From: Chryseobacterium mucoviscidosis
GTDB lineage: Bacteria; Bacteroidota; Bacteroidia; Flavobacteriales; Weeksellaceae
Length of the DNA: 64,000 bases
Direction: 5' to 3'
Assembly: GCF_002177115.1 (NCBI RefSeq)
Contig: NZ_MVAG01000122.1
Coordinates: 434,001 to 498,000, forward strand
Made by a program: the position numbers and the translations under genes. This document shows, in pieces, positions 41,882 through 50,363 of this stretch (its first letter is position 1; each line of letters starts with the position of its first letter). The notes below the pieces were generated by a model. The model was given only the letters and a program-made list of their open reading frames with translations, was not told the origin of the DNA and searched no databases.

Positions 41882-41912
41882 AACACAAAAAAAACGATTA
41901 AAAATAATTATT

Positions 41913-42185
41913 ATGGAACTTAACGAAAAACAAGGGAACTACAACCAACCTTACAAATCAGAAAAAAAAGTTGTTGCAGGAATTTTAGGAATTTTACTGG
42001 GAACTTTTGCAATTCACAAATTCTATCTTGGATATACTAAAGCAGGTATTATTCAATTAGTTTTAGGACTTGTAACTTGTGGAATTGTTGGTATTGTTGG
42101 ATTTATTGAAGGGATCATTTACCTTACAAAATCTGATGAAGAATTTGACAGAACTTATGTTCAGAATCAGAAAGAATGGTTCTAA
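41913..42185 (+). CDS. TM2-domain membrane protein
   Basis: A 90-residue protein with two membrane helices joined by a short turn. KKVVAGILGILLGTFAIHKF, then YLGYTKAGIIQLVLGLVTCG and GIVGFIEGIIYL match the TM2 pattern (G-x-F-G-x-H-x-F-Y-L-G). The function of bacterial TM2 proteins is unknown. It follows ffh by 31 bases and ends near a terminator at 42207-42236. Confidence 0.85.
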   Translation: MELNEKQGNYNQPYKSEKKVVAGILGILLGTFAIHKFYLGYTKAGIIQLVLGLVTCGIVGIVGFIEGIIYLTKSDEEFDRTYVQNQKEWF

Positions 42186-42206
42186 GACTTTAAGTTTTAC
42201 AAATAC

Positions 42207-42236
42207 AAAATCCGGCTCATATCTGAACCGGATTTT
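42207..42236. terminator. Terminator between TM2 and outer-membrane protein genes
   Basis: AAAATCCGG...CCGGATTTT forms a stem with one internal mismatch, followed by TTTT on the plus strand; it lies between convergent genes ending at 42185 and 42264. Confidence 0.7.
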
Positions 42237-42263
42237 TTGTTTATCCTAATGAAAGAAATTGAA

Positions 42264-42887
42264 TTATTTATCAGATTTCTGAGCTTTAGCTTTGATGAAA
42301 TAAGAGAAACCTACGTTTACCCCGAAAGTATTTACTCTGTTCTTAAATTCAGTACCGAAAGAAGTTTCTTTGTTCGAGAACTGATCGAAAGATACTCCTA
42401 AGTTAATCCCTAAAGACTGAGTTGCCATATAAGTAACTCCTCCTTTTACTTTCCAAGCTAAACCGTCAGCAGTATAATCTGTTGAAGTTCCTGAAATAGT
42501 TTCTTTTGTTTTGCTTGAAGCATAACCAATACCCGCTCCCAAGAAAGGAACCACTTTGCTGCTGTTCGCAAAATAATAAGTTGCAGTTGGCATTACAGAA
42601 AAGCTGGAAACAGTATTCTTATCACCGCTATCTTTTGTTGTAACACTTGTAAAACCTAAATCGATTCCAACAGCCAATTTATCAATTACAAAATAACCTA
42701 CAGATGGAGTAACAGCGAAAGTACTTACTTTAACACCGTCATACGTTTCACCGTTTACCTTAGTTTTAGTTTCCATATTGTTGAAACCAATTCCTGTGTT
42801 TCCGCTGATTACCCAGTCTCCTTTAGTCATCTGAGCGTTAGATAATCCGAAAAATGCGATTGCACCAGCTAATAATAGTTTTTTCAT
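42264..42887 (-). CDS. Outer-membrane beta-barrel protein
   Basis: A 207-residue porin-like protein. Its signal peptide is MKKLLLAGAIAFFGLSNAQ, almost identical to that of the neighbour at 42976. The mature part has alternating strands of an eight-stranded barrel such as VISGNTGIGFNNMETKTKV, VTPSVGYFVIDKLAVGIDLG, TATYYFANSSKVVPFLGAGI and the C-terminal FGVNVGFSYFIKAK. No ligand or enzyme motif is seen. It belongs to a four-gene tandem array with the genes at 42976, 43796 and 44417. Confidence 0.83.
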   Translation of the reverse strand: MKKLLLAGAIAFFGLSNAQMTKGDWVISGNTGIGFNNMETKTKVNGETYDGVKVSTFAVTPSVGYFVIDKLAVGIDLGFTSVTTKDSGDKNTVSSFSVMPTATYYFANSSKVVPFLGAGIGYASSKTKETISGTSTDYTADGLAWKVKGGVTYMATQSLGINLGVSFDQFSNKETSFGTEFKNRVNTFGVNVGFSYFIKAKAQKSDK

Positions 42888-42926
42888 AGTTATAAAATTT
42901 ATTTTTTAAAGATTTTTTAAAAGATT

Positions 42927-42956
42927 AAAAAGTCCCAAGAAAACTCAGGACTTTTT
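42927..42956 (-). terminator. Terminator of the beta-barrel gene at 42976
   Basis: The arms AAAAAGTCC (42927-42935) and GGACTTTTT (42948-42956) pair perfectly; the stop codon of the gene is at 42976. Confidence 0.7.
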
Positions 42957-42975
42957 AGTTTATATGCTTTGTTTA

Positions 42976-43584
42976 TTATTTTGCAAAAACATATTTTACA
43001 CCGATTCCAACAGAAGCCAAATCAAGACCGAAGTTGTAGTTATCTACACTTTTAGCATTCTTGTATTTGAAGTTGCTGTATCCGAATTCTCCGATTGTAG
43101 CTTCAATAGTCCAGTTTTTGTTTAAGAAATAATCTAAACCTGGCTTCACAGCAACACCGAAAGAATTGAATTTCTCTTCTGTCGTGTTTGTTACATTTAA
43201 AGTAGTATTCTCAAGCTTATCGTTTCCGAAAGCCATTGGTACTGAAAGCTGACCGAAGATGTAGAATTTCTCACCTAAAGTCCAGTACTTTCTTGCAAAA
43301 GGTTCTACAACAAATGCAGAAACAGTGCTTTTAGTAGTAGTAAGAGCACCTTCATTTTTTGCTACGCTTGAAGCATAACCAACACCAACTCCAACTGCTA
43401 CGTTTGTTCCAACGAAATGTCCGATGGTAGGAACTAATGTTAAATCACTAGTTTTGATGTTTGTATTGTTGTTTTCAGTAGCTGCAAAGTTTAAAGTTCC
43501 AGACACATATGTAGTTCCTTTAGCGATTTGCGCGTTAGATAAACCGAAAAGTGCGATAGCACCCGCTAATAATACCTTTTTCAT
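42976..43584 (-). CDS. Outer-membrane beta-barrel protein
   Basis: A 202-residue member of the same array. The signal peptide MKKVLLAGAIALFGLSNAQ differs from that of the downstream neighbour at only two positions. Barrel strands include LTLVPTIGHFVGTNVAVGVGVGY (parts LTLVPTIGHFVG and TNVAVGVGVGY), FVVEPFARKYWTLGEKFYIFG and the ending YNFGLDLASVGIGVKYVFAK, with aromatic girdle residues and a closing aromatic/positive residue. The mature sequences of the two have clearly diverged. A TAACTTTG box lies at 43614-43621. Confidence 0.83.
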   Translation of the reverse strand: MKKVLLAGAIALFGLSNAQIAKGTTYVSGTLNFAATENNNTNIKTSDLTLVPTIGHFVGTNVAVGVGVGYASSVAKNEGALTTTKSTVSAFVVEPFARKYWTLGEKFYIFGQLSVPMAFGNDKLENTTLNVTNTTEEKFNSFGVAVKPGLDYFLNKNWTIEATIGEFGYSNFKYKNAKSVDNYNFGLDLASVGIGVKYVFAK

Positions 43585-43613
43585 TTTTTAATAATTTTAA
43601 TACTTTCTGACAG

Positions 43614-43621
43614 CAAAGTTA
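43614..43621 (-). promoter_or_regulatory. -7 box (TAACTTTG) for the beta-barrel gene at 42976
   Basis: The minus-strand TAACTTTG lies 29 bases before the start codon at 43584. Confidence 0.45.
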
Positions 43622-43747
43622 CAGTGACCATGCTGAATATTAAAATTTGTTAATATGATTAATATCATCGGTATTTTTTAGCAATTTTCAATAATAAAAG
43701 CTATTAAATAAAGGCTTTTAGCGTTTTCACAATTTTTCGAATAAAAA

Positions 43748-43771
43748 AACTCCAATTTTGCAATCGGAGTT
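43748..43771 (-). terminator. Terminator of the beta-barrel gene at 43796
   Basis: AACTCCAATT (43748-43757) and AATCGGAGTT (43762-43771) pair with one A/C mismatch; the A-run on the left supplies the T-tract. Confidence 0.65.
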
Positions 43772-43795
43772 CATTATAGTTGATTTTAAAAAAAT

Positions 43796-44305
43796 TTATT
43801 TCAGGAAGAAATTCACTCCGAAATTCACCGCTCCGAAGTTAAATCTGTCATCACCGTACCAATATGGACCACGACCTTTGTATTTACTGCTTACACTCTG
43901 GAATCCCAAATACAGTTCTGTATTCTTCATTTGATATCCTACTCTCGGCGCAACATACAATCCGCTGTTAATGTAGTTTCTCGTAGAAATTCCTGCTCCA
44001 AGATCCAATCCTACAAACAAAGGAATCTTGTTAAATCTGTATTTTCCGGAAACAGCAATAGGAACAAACCCAAAATCATCTACATTATCTTTTCCGAAAA
44101 AGTGTGAATATCCTGTAGCAGCACCAATATCAAGACCTTTAGTAATATTCCACATATATGCTGCATCCAATCCCAGGGTTACACTTGCCGCATCGGATGC
44201 ATCTCCAAGCGGAGCACCCACATGAGCTCCCAATCTGAAACCTTCCTGAGCCTGAGTAAGACCTCCCAGAAATGCAAAAGCACCCAATAATAATAGTTTT
44301 TTCAT
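43796..44305 (-). CDS. Outer-membrane beta-barrel protein
   Basis: A 169-residue exported protein with signal peptide MKKLLLLGAFAFLGGLTQA, then QEG. Barrel-like strands include FRLGAHVGAPLGDAS, VTLGLDAAYMWNITKGLDIG, GKYRFNKIPLFVGLDLGAGI and the C-terminal FNFGAVNFGVNFFLK with the closing aromatic expected for outer-membrane insertion. It is shorter than its neighbours and has its own terminator. Confidence 0.8.
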   Translation of the reverse strand: MKKLLLLGAFAFLGGLTQAQEGFRLGAHVGAPLGDASDAASVTLGLDAAYMWNITKGLDIGAATGYSHFFGKDNVDDFGFVPIAVSGKYRFNKIPLFVGLDLGAGISTRNYINSGLYVAPRVGYQMKNTELYLGFQSVSSKYKGRGPYWYGDDRFNFGAVNFGVNFFLK

Positions 44306-44367
44306 TTTAATAATTTTAAATTTTGAATTTTCTAATGATAAAAATGTGGTAGCATTTTATATAAAAA

Positions 44368-44394
44368 AAAGCGTTACAAATTCTGTACCGCTTT
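44368..44394 (-). terminator. Terminator of the beta-barrel gene at 44417
   Basis: AAAGCGTTAC and GTACCGCTTT form an imperfect stem at 44368-44394 with an A-run to the left; the stop codon is at 44417. Confidence 0.6.
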
Positions 44395-44416
44395 AATTTT
44401 TTATGAGAATAAATTC

Positions 44417-45088
44417 TTAGTTTCCTCCGAATTTGAATCCTACTCCAACCTGTAAAAAGCTGTTAGTTAACTTTTCTCCGTTTGAAGCGTCTTTTGCCAA
44501 ATTAGATACTCCCATATTGTATCTTGCATCAAAGAATAATCCGTTCTCCAGCATATATTCAGCACCAAGGAATGGAGCAATATTCAAAGTATTTAACTGA
44601 TCTTTGATATCCACTTCATCGCTGCTGTTTATTTCGAATCCCGGAATAACACCGCCTAATCCTAAATCTGCAGAATATTTTTGTTTAGCAGAAAGGATAA
44701 CTCCAAAACTTGCACCTGCAGAAACCGAAAGACCTTCAGTAATGAAATATTTAGCAGAAACAGGAATCAATAAAGTATGGTAAGTCTGTTTTGCCTTAAC
44801 ATTGAAAAAGTTGGTAGGATCACTAGGATCAACTTCTGCAATATTCAGTTTCCCTCCAAGTTGAGAATATAAAAGTTCCCCCTGTAAACCAAACCTGTCG
44901 CTTACTTTATATTCTGCAATACCTCCGATGTAAAAAGTATGTAACGGATCTGATGTTTCAGAATCTGAGTTGTCTTTAAGCTTAAGGGTTGAATAAGAAT
45001 ATCCTGCTTTAGGTCCGAATCTGAATTCCTGAGCTTTTGCGCTCAATCCCATAACAGCGACTGCTGTCAAAAGAAATAATTTCTTCAT
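44417..45088 (-). CDS. Outer-membrane beta-barrel protein, porin family
   Basis: A 223-residue porin-type protein. The start at 45088 (MKKLFLLTAVAVMGLSAKA, a clear signal peptide) is preferred over the in-frame ATG at 45127, which lies upstream of the -7 box at 45116-45123. Strands FRFGPKAGYSYSTLKLKD, FGLQGELLYSQLGGKLNI, HTLLIPVSAKYFITEGLSVS and the closing NSFLQVGVGFKFGGN are typical of OmpW/porin-like barrels in Bacteroidota. It is the first of four tandem barrel genes. Confidence 0.83.
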   Translation of the reverse strand: MKKLFLLTAVAVMGLSAKAQEFRFGPKAGYSYSTLKLKDNSDSETSDPLHTFYIGGIAEYKVSDRFGLQGELLYSQLGGKLNIAEVDPSDPTNFFNVKAKQTYHTLLIPVSAKYFITEGLSVSAGASFGVILSAKQKYSADLGLGGVIPGFEINSSDEVDIKDQLNTLNIAPFLGAEYMLENGLFFDARYNMGVSNLAKDASNGEKLTNSFLQVGVGFKFGGN

Positions 45089-45115
45089 AGTTAATAGTTT
45101 TTTATTAATCAGCCG

Positions 45116-45123
45116 CAAAAATA
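45116..45123 (-). promoter_or_regulatory. -7 box (TATTTTTG) for the porin-family gene at 44417
   Basis: The minus-strand TATTTTTG lies 27 bases before the start at 45088 and overlaps the region of an upstream in-frame ATG at 45127, showing which start is real. Confidence 0.5.
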
Positions 45124-45174
45124 ACATTTTTTTTTAAATATCAAAATAATTTCAGCAAAGTGTTTAAAAAAACA

Positions 45175-45206
45175 AAAAGCAGATCAACTACTGTTCATCT
45201 GCTTTT
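45175..45206 (-). terminator. Terminator of phoH
   Basis: The arms AAAAGCAGAT (45175-45184) and ATCTGCTTTT (45197-45206) pair perfectly, with an A-rich run on the left, 22 bases past the phoH stop at 45229. Confidence 0.75.
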
Positions 45207-45228
45207 CAATTATATTATGATAAATTGT

Positions 45229-46188
45229 TTAATCGTTTCGCTGTCTTTTTTCCTCGTCATTGTAGGCAAGGATAATCTTTCTTACAACAGGGTGTCTTAC
45301 TACATCCTCTTCTGTTAAATGAACAAAACCGATTTCTTTTACATCCTTCAGAATTCTCATCGCTTCCTTTAATCCGGATTGCTGTTTCGGAGGTAAATCC
45401 ACCTGACTCGGATCTCCGGTGATGATAAATTTAGCATTCATCCCCATTCTGGTTAAAAACATTTTCATTTGGGAATGGGTTGTATTCTGCGCTTCATCCA
45501 GAATTACAAACGCATCATCCAAAGTTCTCCCTCTCATAAACGCTAACGGAGCCACTTCAATCACTTTCTTTTCAATAAAGCCTTCCAGCTTTTCATGCGG
45601 AATCATGTCGCGTAACGCATCGTACAAAGGCTGTAAATACGGATCCAGCTTTTCCTTAAGATCACCCGGTAAAAATCCTAAGCTCTCCCCTGCTTCAACC
45701 GCAGGTCTTGTTAAAACAATTCTTTTAACCGTTTTATCTCTTAAAGCTTTTGCCGCCAAAGCCACACTCGTATACGTCTTTCCCGTTCCGGCAGGTCCGA
45801 TGGCAAAAACCATATCTTTTTTTTCGGTTTCCTTAACTAATTTTTTTAGATTGGTGGTTTTCGCTTTGATGATTTTGCCATTAACACCTTTTACAATGAT
45901 GTCCTGATCAAAAACAAGCTGTTTTTCGTTTTCATCTTTAATATTCAGAAGATTTTCAACATCTTTCAGGTCTATAGAATTATTTTTTGAAATAAAATTG
46001 ACAATATCATCAAGCTTTTTCTTAAAAATGTCCAAAGCTTCCTGATTGCCCATCGCAAAAATATAGTGATCTCTTCCGGTAATTTTAAGAGTGGGAAAAG
46101 TAGATTTTATAAGGTTGAAAAATTGGTTGTTTACTCCGTAGAAGATTTTCGCATCGATATCCTCAAGATCATATGTCAATTCAAACAT
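45229..46188 (-). CDS. phoH: PhoH-family ATPase
   Basis: A 319-residue cytoplasmic nucleotide-binding protein. The N-terminal 95 residues are the variable RNA-binding-like part. The Walker A loop is AIGPAGTGKTYTSVALA and Walker B is DAFVILDEAQNTTHSQMKMFL, split as DAFVILDEAQN and TTHSQMKMFL. TRPAVEAGESLGFLPGDLKEK and FIITGDPSQVDLP (sensor-like) are other PhoH marks. PhoH proteins are linked to RNA metabolism and phosphate stress, often paired with ybeY, which is not next to it here. Confidence 0.93.
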   Translation of the reverse strand: MFELTYDLEDIDAKIFYGVNNQFFNLIKSTFPTLKITGRDHYIFAMGNQEALDIFKKKLDDIVNFISKNNSIDLKDVENLLNIKDENEKQLVFDQDIIVKGVNGKIIKAKTTNLKKLVKETEKKDMVFAIGPAGTGKTYTSVALAAKALRDKTVKRIVLTRPAVEAGESLGFLPGDLKEKLDPYLQPLYDALRDMIPHEKLEGFIEKKVIEVAPLAFMRGRTLDDAFVILDEAQNTTHSQMKMFLTRMGMNAKFIITGDPSQVDLPPKQQSGLKEAMRILKDVKEIGFVHLTEEDVVRHPVVRKIILAYNDEEKRQRND

Positions 46189-46288
46189 GCAGTATTATTA
46201 TTAATTTTAGATTTTAAATTTAAAGCTTTTTTTGAAATTTATATCAAATTCTTTTCCATAATTTTTCGGGCATTCCTTTTATTTTAGA

Positions 46289-46296
46289 TAAATTTG
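46289..46296 (+). promoter_or_regulatory. -7 box (TAAATTTG) for the SAM hydroxide adenosyltransferase gene
   Basis: TAAATTTG overlaps the in-frame ATG at 46294, so translation should begin at the next in-frame ATG, 46324, 27 bases downstream. Confidence 0.6.
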
Positions 46297-46323
46297 CATT
46301 TCTATCATTCTATACAACCATCA

Positions 46324-47151
46324 ATGTCAATTATAACCCTCACTTCAGATTTCGGAAATTTGGATTACAGAGTCGCCGCTGTAAAAGGGAGCATTCTTTC
46401 TCTGAATCAGAAGGTTAATATTGTTGATATTAGTCACGAAATACAGGCTTTTAACCTGATACAGACCTCTTACATCGTAAGAAATGCTTATAAACACTTT
46501 CCGAAAGGCACGATTCATATTGTTTCCGTAGACAGTTTTCACAACAGAAACAGGAAAAATATTTTATATAAATCCGACGGACATTACTTTCTGGCGGCAG
46601 ATAACGGCGTTTTAAGTTTGATATTTTTTGATATTAAACCTGAAGCGATCTACGAAATCACTTTGAACAACCGTTTCGACGATATCGTTAATTTTACTTC
46701 TACGGACGTTTTTGTTCCGGCAGCCGTTCATCTGGCAAACGGAGGACTTCCCGAAGTGATCGGCAGAAAAATAGACACCGCAAAACTGCTCCTGTTTCCA
46801 AAACCTGTTTATAATGAATCTGAAAAAATGATTATCGGAGAAGTTACGTACATTGATAATTTCGGAAATATAATCTCAAATATTAATAAAGATTTTTTTG
46901 AAACCATCTCAAAAGGATACGAAAGTTTCACGATAAAATTCAGAAACTTAGCACTTTCAAGAGTCTTTTCGAGTCATACGGAAGTGGTTTCGGACTGGGA
47001 TAGAGAAACAGAATTTCACGGGCAGTCTGCTGCAATCTTCAATGACAGTCAGCTTTTGGAGCTTACCATCTACAAAGGAAGCCGAAAAAACGGGGCAAAA
47101 TCCCTGTTTGGACTTAACGTGGGCGAAAATATTTACATTGAATTTTTCTAA
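46324..47151 (+). CDS. SAM hydroxide adenosyltransferase family protein (DUF62)
   Basis: A 275-residue enzyme related to SAM-dependent halogenases, which in most bacteria hydrolyse SAM with water to adenosine and methionine. The N-terminus has the TSDFG motif with the D for the ribose hydroxyls. The water-activating triad of the family (Asp, Arg, His) maps to VDSFHNRNRK for Asp and Arg and to FVPAAVHLANG for His. The ADNGVLSLIF strand and the C-terminal beta-barrel (GEVTYIDNFGNIISNI) complete the fold. The start at 46324 is set by the promoter. It is followed by the E2 gene 63 bases later. Confidence 0.85.
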   Translation: MSIITLTSDFGNLDYRVAAVKGSILSLNQKVNIVDISHEIQAFNLIQTSYIVRNAYKHFPKGTIHIVSVDSFHNRNRKNILYKSDGHYFLAADNGVLSLIFFDIKPEAIYEITLNNRFDDIVNFTSTDVFVPAAVHLANGGLPEVIGRKIDTAKLLLFPKPVYNESEKMIIGEVTYIDNFGNIISNINKDFFETISKGYESFTIKFRNLALSRVFSSHTEVVSDWDRETEFHGQSAAIFNDSQLLELTIYKGSRKNGAKSLFGLNVGENIYIEFF

Positions 47152-47186
47152 AATTTAATATTTCATAAAAAAATCGATTTTTTTTA

Positions 47187-47194
47187 TATATTTG
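47187..47194 (+). promoter_or_regulatory. -7 box (TATATTTG) for the E2 gene
   Basis: TATATTTG lies 20 bases before the start codon at 47215; the -33 region is poor. Confidence 0.45.
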
Positions 47195-47214
47195 TCAAAA
47201 TCTAAAAATTAAAA

Positions 47215-48525
47215 ATGGCAGAATACAAATTATTGCTTCCGTCCATGGGAGAAGGTGTTATGGAAGCGACAATTATCTCCTGGTTGTTCAACGAAGGTGA
47301 TAGCGTAAAAGAGGATGATTCCGTAGTAGAAATTGCAACAGATAAAGTAGATTCAGACGTTCCGACACCCGTTTCGGGGAAAATCGTAAAGATTTTGAAA
47401 CAGAAAGACGAAGTTGCAAAAGTAGGTGAAGCCATTGCTATTTTAGAAATTGAAGGAGAAGGCGGAAACACTGCTTCAGAAGAAATAAAAACGGAAACTC
47501 CGGCGGCTGCTCCGGACGCGGAAACCTTAAAAACCATTGAAGAACCTTTAAAAGTTGCTGCTTCAACAGAGTTTTCGGGAGATCTTTATCTTTCGCCGCT
47601 TGTAAAATCTATCGCACAGCAGGAAAATATTTCTGAAACCGAACTGAAAACCATCAAAGGAAGCGGTCTGGAAGGAAGAATTACCAAAGAAGATATTTTA
47701 GCGTACGTTAAAAACAGAGGAAACCAGCCAGTTCAACAGGCAGCTCCTGTACAAACTGCATCTGCTCCACAACCGGTTGCGACTTCATCTCCTGCTGCTA
47801 CGATTACGGCTGCTGCAGGTGACGAGATCATTCCGATGGACAGAATGAGAAAAATCATCGCTGAAAACATGGTAAAAGCGAAGCAGATTGCTCCGCACGT
47901 AACTTCTTTCATCGAAACAGACGTTACGAACGTTGTAAAATGGAGAAATAAAAACAAATCTCTTTTTGAAAAACGTGAAGGTGAAAAACTGACGTTCATG
48001 CCGATTTTCGTGAAAGCAGTTGTGAAAGCGATTCAGGATTTCCCTATGATCAACGTATCAATCAGCGGAGAAAACATCATCAAAAAGAAAAACATCAACA
48101 TCGGTATGGCAACAGCTTTACCGGACGGAAACCTTATCGTTCCTGTTATTAAAAATGCAGATCAGTTATCACTTTCAGGATTGGCAAAAGCAATCAACGA
48201 TTTAGCGTACAGAGCAAGAAACAAAAAATTAAGACCTGAAGACACTCAGGGTGCAACATATACAATTTCTAACGTAGGAAGCTTCGGAAACTTAATGGGA
48301 ACTCCGATTATTCCTCAGCCTCAGGTTGCAATCTTGGCAATCGGAGCTATCGTTAAAAAGCCTGCCGTTCTTGAAACGCCGGACGGAGATGTAATTGCAA
48401 TCAGAAACTTAATGTTCATGTCTCACTCATACGACCACAGAGTTGTAGATGGTTCTTTAGGCGGAATGATGCTTAAACATGTTCATGATTACCTTGAAAA
48501 CTGGGATCTGAATACAGAAATATAA
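47215..48525 (+). CDS. Lipoyl-dependent 2-oxoacid dehydrogenase E2, branched-chain type
   Basis: The acyltransferase core of a 2-oxoacid dehydrogenase complex, 436 residues. Lipoyl domain at residues 1-80 with the lipoylated lysine in EIATDKVDSDVPTP; an alanine/proline linker; the E3/E1-binding domain in LSPLVKSIAQQENISETELK; another linker; the catalytic domain with SHSYDHRVVDGSLGG (histidine and aspartate of the acyl transfer site). The TDKVDSD lysine context and other details fit the branched-chain complex rather than pyruvate or 2-oxoglutarate. The second E2 at 62721-63989 looks like SucB. E1 genes are not adjacent. Confidence 0.88.
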   Translation: MAEYKLLLPSMGEGVMEATIISWLFNEGDSVKEDDSVVEIATDKVDSDVPTPVSGKIVKILKQKDEVAKVGEAIAILEIEGEGGNTASEEIKTETPAAAPDAETLKTIEEPLKVAASTEFSGDLYLSPLVKSIAQQENISETELKTIKGSGLEGRITKEDILAYVKNRGNQPVQQAAPVQTASAPQPVATSSPAATITAAAGDEIIPMDRMRKIIAENMVKAKQIAPHVTSFIETDVTNVVKWRNKNKSLFEKREGEKLTFMPIFVKAVVKAIQDFPMINVSISGENIIKKKNINIGMATALPDGNLIVPVIKNADQLSLSGLAKAINDLAYRARNKKLRPEDTQGATYTISNVGSFGNLMGTPIIPQPQVAILAIGAIVKKPAVLETPDGDVIAIRNLMFMSHSYDHRVVDGSLGGMMLKHVHDYLENWDLNTEI

Positions 48526-48599
48526 TTTATAAATGATGAATGATAAGTGATAAATGATACAATTGTCATATTAAGCTTATCGAAACATCTTTACAATAT

Positions 48600-48630
48600 A
48601 AAACCTTCGATTTTTTTCGGAGGTTTTTTG
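48600..48630 (+). terminator. Terminator of the E2 gene
   Basis: AAACCTTCG and CGGAGGTTT form a stem with one mismatch, followed by TTTTTTG on the plus strand. Confidence 0.6.
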
Positions 48631-48735
48631 TTTGAAAAACTTTGTTACATTTTATACCAAATCCGGACAAACCATGTAATAGAATGCTTTTTTTAACTGT
48701 CTTTAAATAAAAGCAAGAACCTATATTCTCAAAAT

Positions 48736-50166
48736 ATGAAACAAATTCTTCTGGCAACTTTTGTCTTAAATATTTCTGCCGTCTCTTTTTCGCAGCAAGC
48801 CAATCAGTTTACATTAATTGATAATTACGTAAAAGAAGCCATTAAAGCAAATCAGATTCCCGGTTTAGCAATTGGTGTTATAAAAGATAGTAAAGTAATT
48901 TTTGAGCAATATTACGGTACGGAAAATTTGGAAGATGCTAAAAAAGTAAGTCCAACTTCAATGTTCAGGATATATTCTACTTCAAAATTAATGACTGACG
49001 TTGGTGTTTTTCAATTAATAGAACAAGGAAAATTATCTTTAGAAGACAATGTTTTAAAATACGTTGAAAATCTACCACAGGAGTGGCAAAATGTGAAGGT
49101 AAAAAATCTCTTGACCCATTCTTCCGGAATACCGGATTTTATTGCTTTCAGTGATATTCTGCCGGAATATTCAGGTTCTAAAACTATTGAACGGTTGAGC
49201 AAAGAGAAAATGGATTTTACAACAGGGAACGAATTCAGATATAATCAAACGAATTATATGCTTCTCTCTATGATTATTGAAAAAATTACAGGACAATCTT
49301 TTGGAGATTTTATTCTAAGTAATCAATTTTCTGATGTAAAAAATCAGATTGTTTATTCGTCAAATGCTCTTGAAAAAATTCCGAACCGTGTTATAAAATA
49401 CAATTTCAATTCGGAGACTAAAAAATATGTAAAATCTAAAGATGTTGAAGGAAAAAAAGCATATCCCGGAAACGGAATAGCCATTACTCTGCCTGCATTT
49501 TTGAAATGGAGCAGCCATTTAAGTAAAAATGACTTCCTGAATCAAAAAACAAAAGACATGATGTGGCAGCCATTTGAATATGGAAATAAAAAAGATGTCT
49601 TTGCATACGGCTGGGAAATCAATAAAGTGAATAATATTTCATCTTACGGCTTTTCTGGAGGAAATGTAAGCGCTTTCAGATTTTATCCACAAAATAATAT
49701 GGCAATAATTATGATGTCAACCGGTTATAACTTTTTTCCAGAACAATATCACATCATAAATCATATTGCATCCATCGTGGATAACAATTTAACCGATAAT
49801 TTTCTGTTAGCAGAAGAGTCAATTATTACTGAATTTGCTAAGCCAAACAATCCAAATGCTGAGAAAAATTATTATGCTATTAAAGCAAAAAATTCAAAAT
49901 GGAATTTTGAAGACACATTGAATAATATCGGATATATTTTAATGAGAAATTCCAGATTTAATGAGGCAGTAAAAGTTTTTGCATTAAATACTAAAGAAAA
50001 TCCTCAGTCGGCGAATGCTTTTGACAGTTTGGGAGAAAGTTATTTTTCAATTAAAAACTATACTTTAGCCTTAGAAAATTATAAAAAATCTTTAGCATTA
50101 AACCCTGAAAACACCAACGCAGAAAATATGGTTAACAAAATACAAGATTTAATGAAAAAGAAGTAA
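48736..50166 (+). CDS. Serine hydrolase (class C beta-lactamase fold) with C-terminal TPR
   Basis: A 476-residue exported protein. The signal peptide ends SAVSFS. The penicillin-binding fold has the nucleophile in YSTSKLM (S-x-x-K), and a second motif in FRYNQTNYMLLSMIIEK, where the usual Y-S-N is replaced by Y-N-Q; the third motif region reads SYGFSGGNVSAFR. Activity as an esterase or D-peptidase is more likely than beta-lactamase. The last 110 residues form TPR-like helical repeats (LNNIGYILMRNSRFNEAVK and DSLGESYFSIKNYTLALENY), which would bind partners. It is monocistronic in an AT-rich setting. Confidence 0.8.
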   Translation: MKQILLATFVLNISAVSFSQQANQFTLIDNYVKEAIKANQIPGLAIGVIKDSKVIFEQYYGTENLEDAKKVSPTSMFRIYSTSKLMTDVGVFQLIEQGKLSLEDNVLKYVENLPQEWQNVKVKNLLTHSSGIPDFIAFSDILPEYSGSKTIERLSKEKMDFTTGNEFRYNQTNYMLLSMIIEKITGQSFGDFILSNQFSDVKNQIVYSSNALEKIPNRVIKYNFNSETKKYVKSKDVEGKKAYPGNGIAITLPAFLKWSSHLSKNDFLNQKTKDMMWQPFEYGNKKDVFAYGWEINKVNNISSYGFSGGNVSAFRFYPQNNMAIIMMSTGYNFFPEQYHIINHIASIVDNNLTDNFLLAEESIITEFAKPNNPNAEKNYYAIKAKNSKWNFEDTLNNIGYILMRNSRFNEAVKVFALNTKENPQSANAFDSLGESYFSIKNYTLALENYKKSLALNPENTNAENMVNKIQDLMKKK

Positions 50167-50363
50167 CATTTAATTTTAAATAACAAATCAATCCGGCGAA
50201 AGTTGGGATTTTTTTACTTGTAAATTTTGACTAAAGAAAAACAAATCAACTAGTTTAGTGACAGAGATTTTAATTGGAAATAAAAACGCTTTATGAGTGG
50301 CAAAATTTTTAGAAGAAATATAAATTCCTTATTTTTATCAACAATCTTGCGACAAACCATTTA

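Noticed and set aside
45419..45907. A 162-codon plus-strand frame opposite phoH
   Set aside because: Antisense shadow of phoH; no promoter and no recognisable domain.
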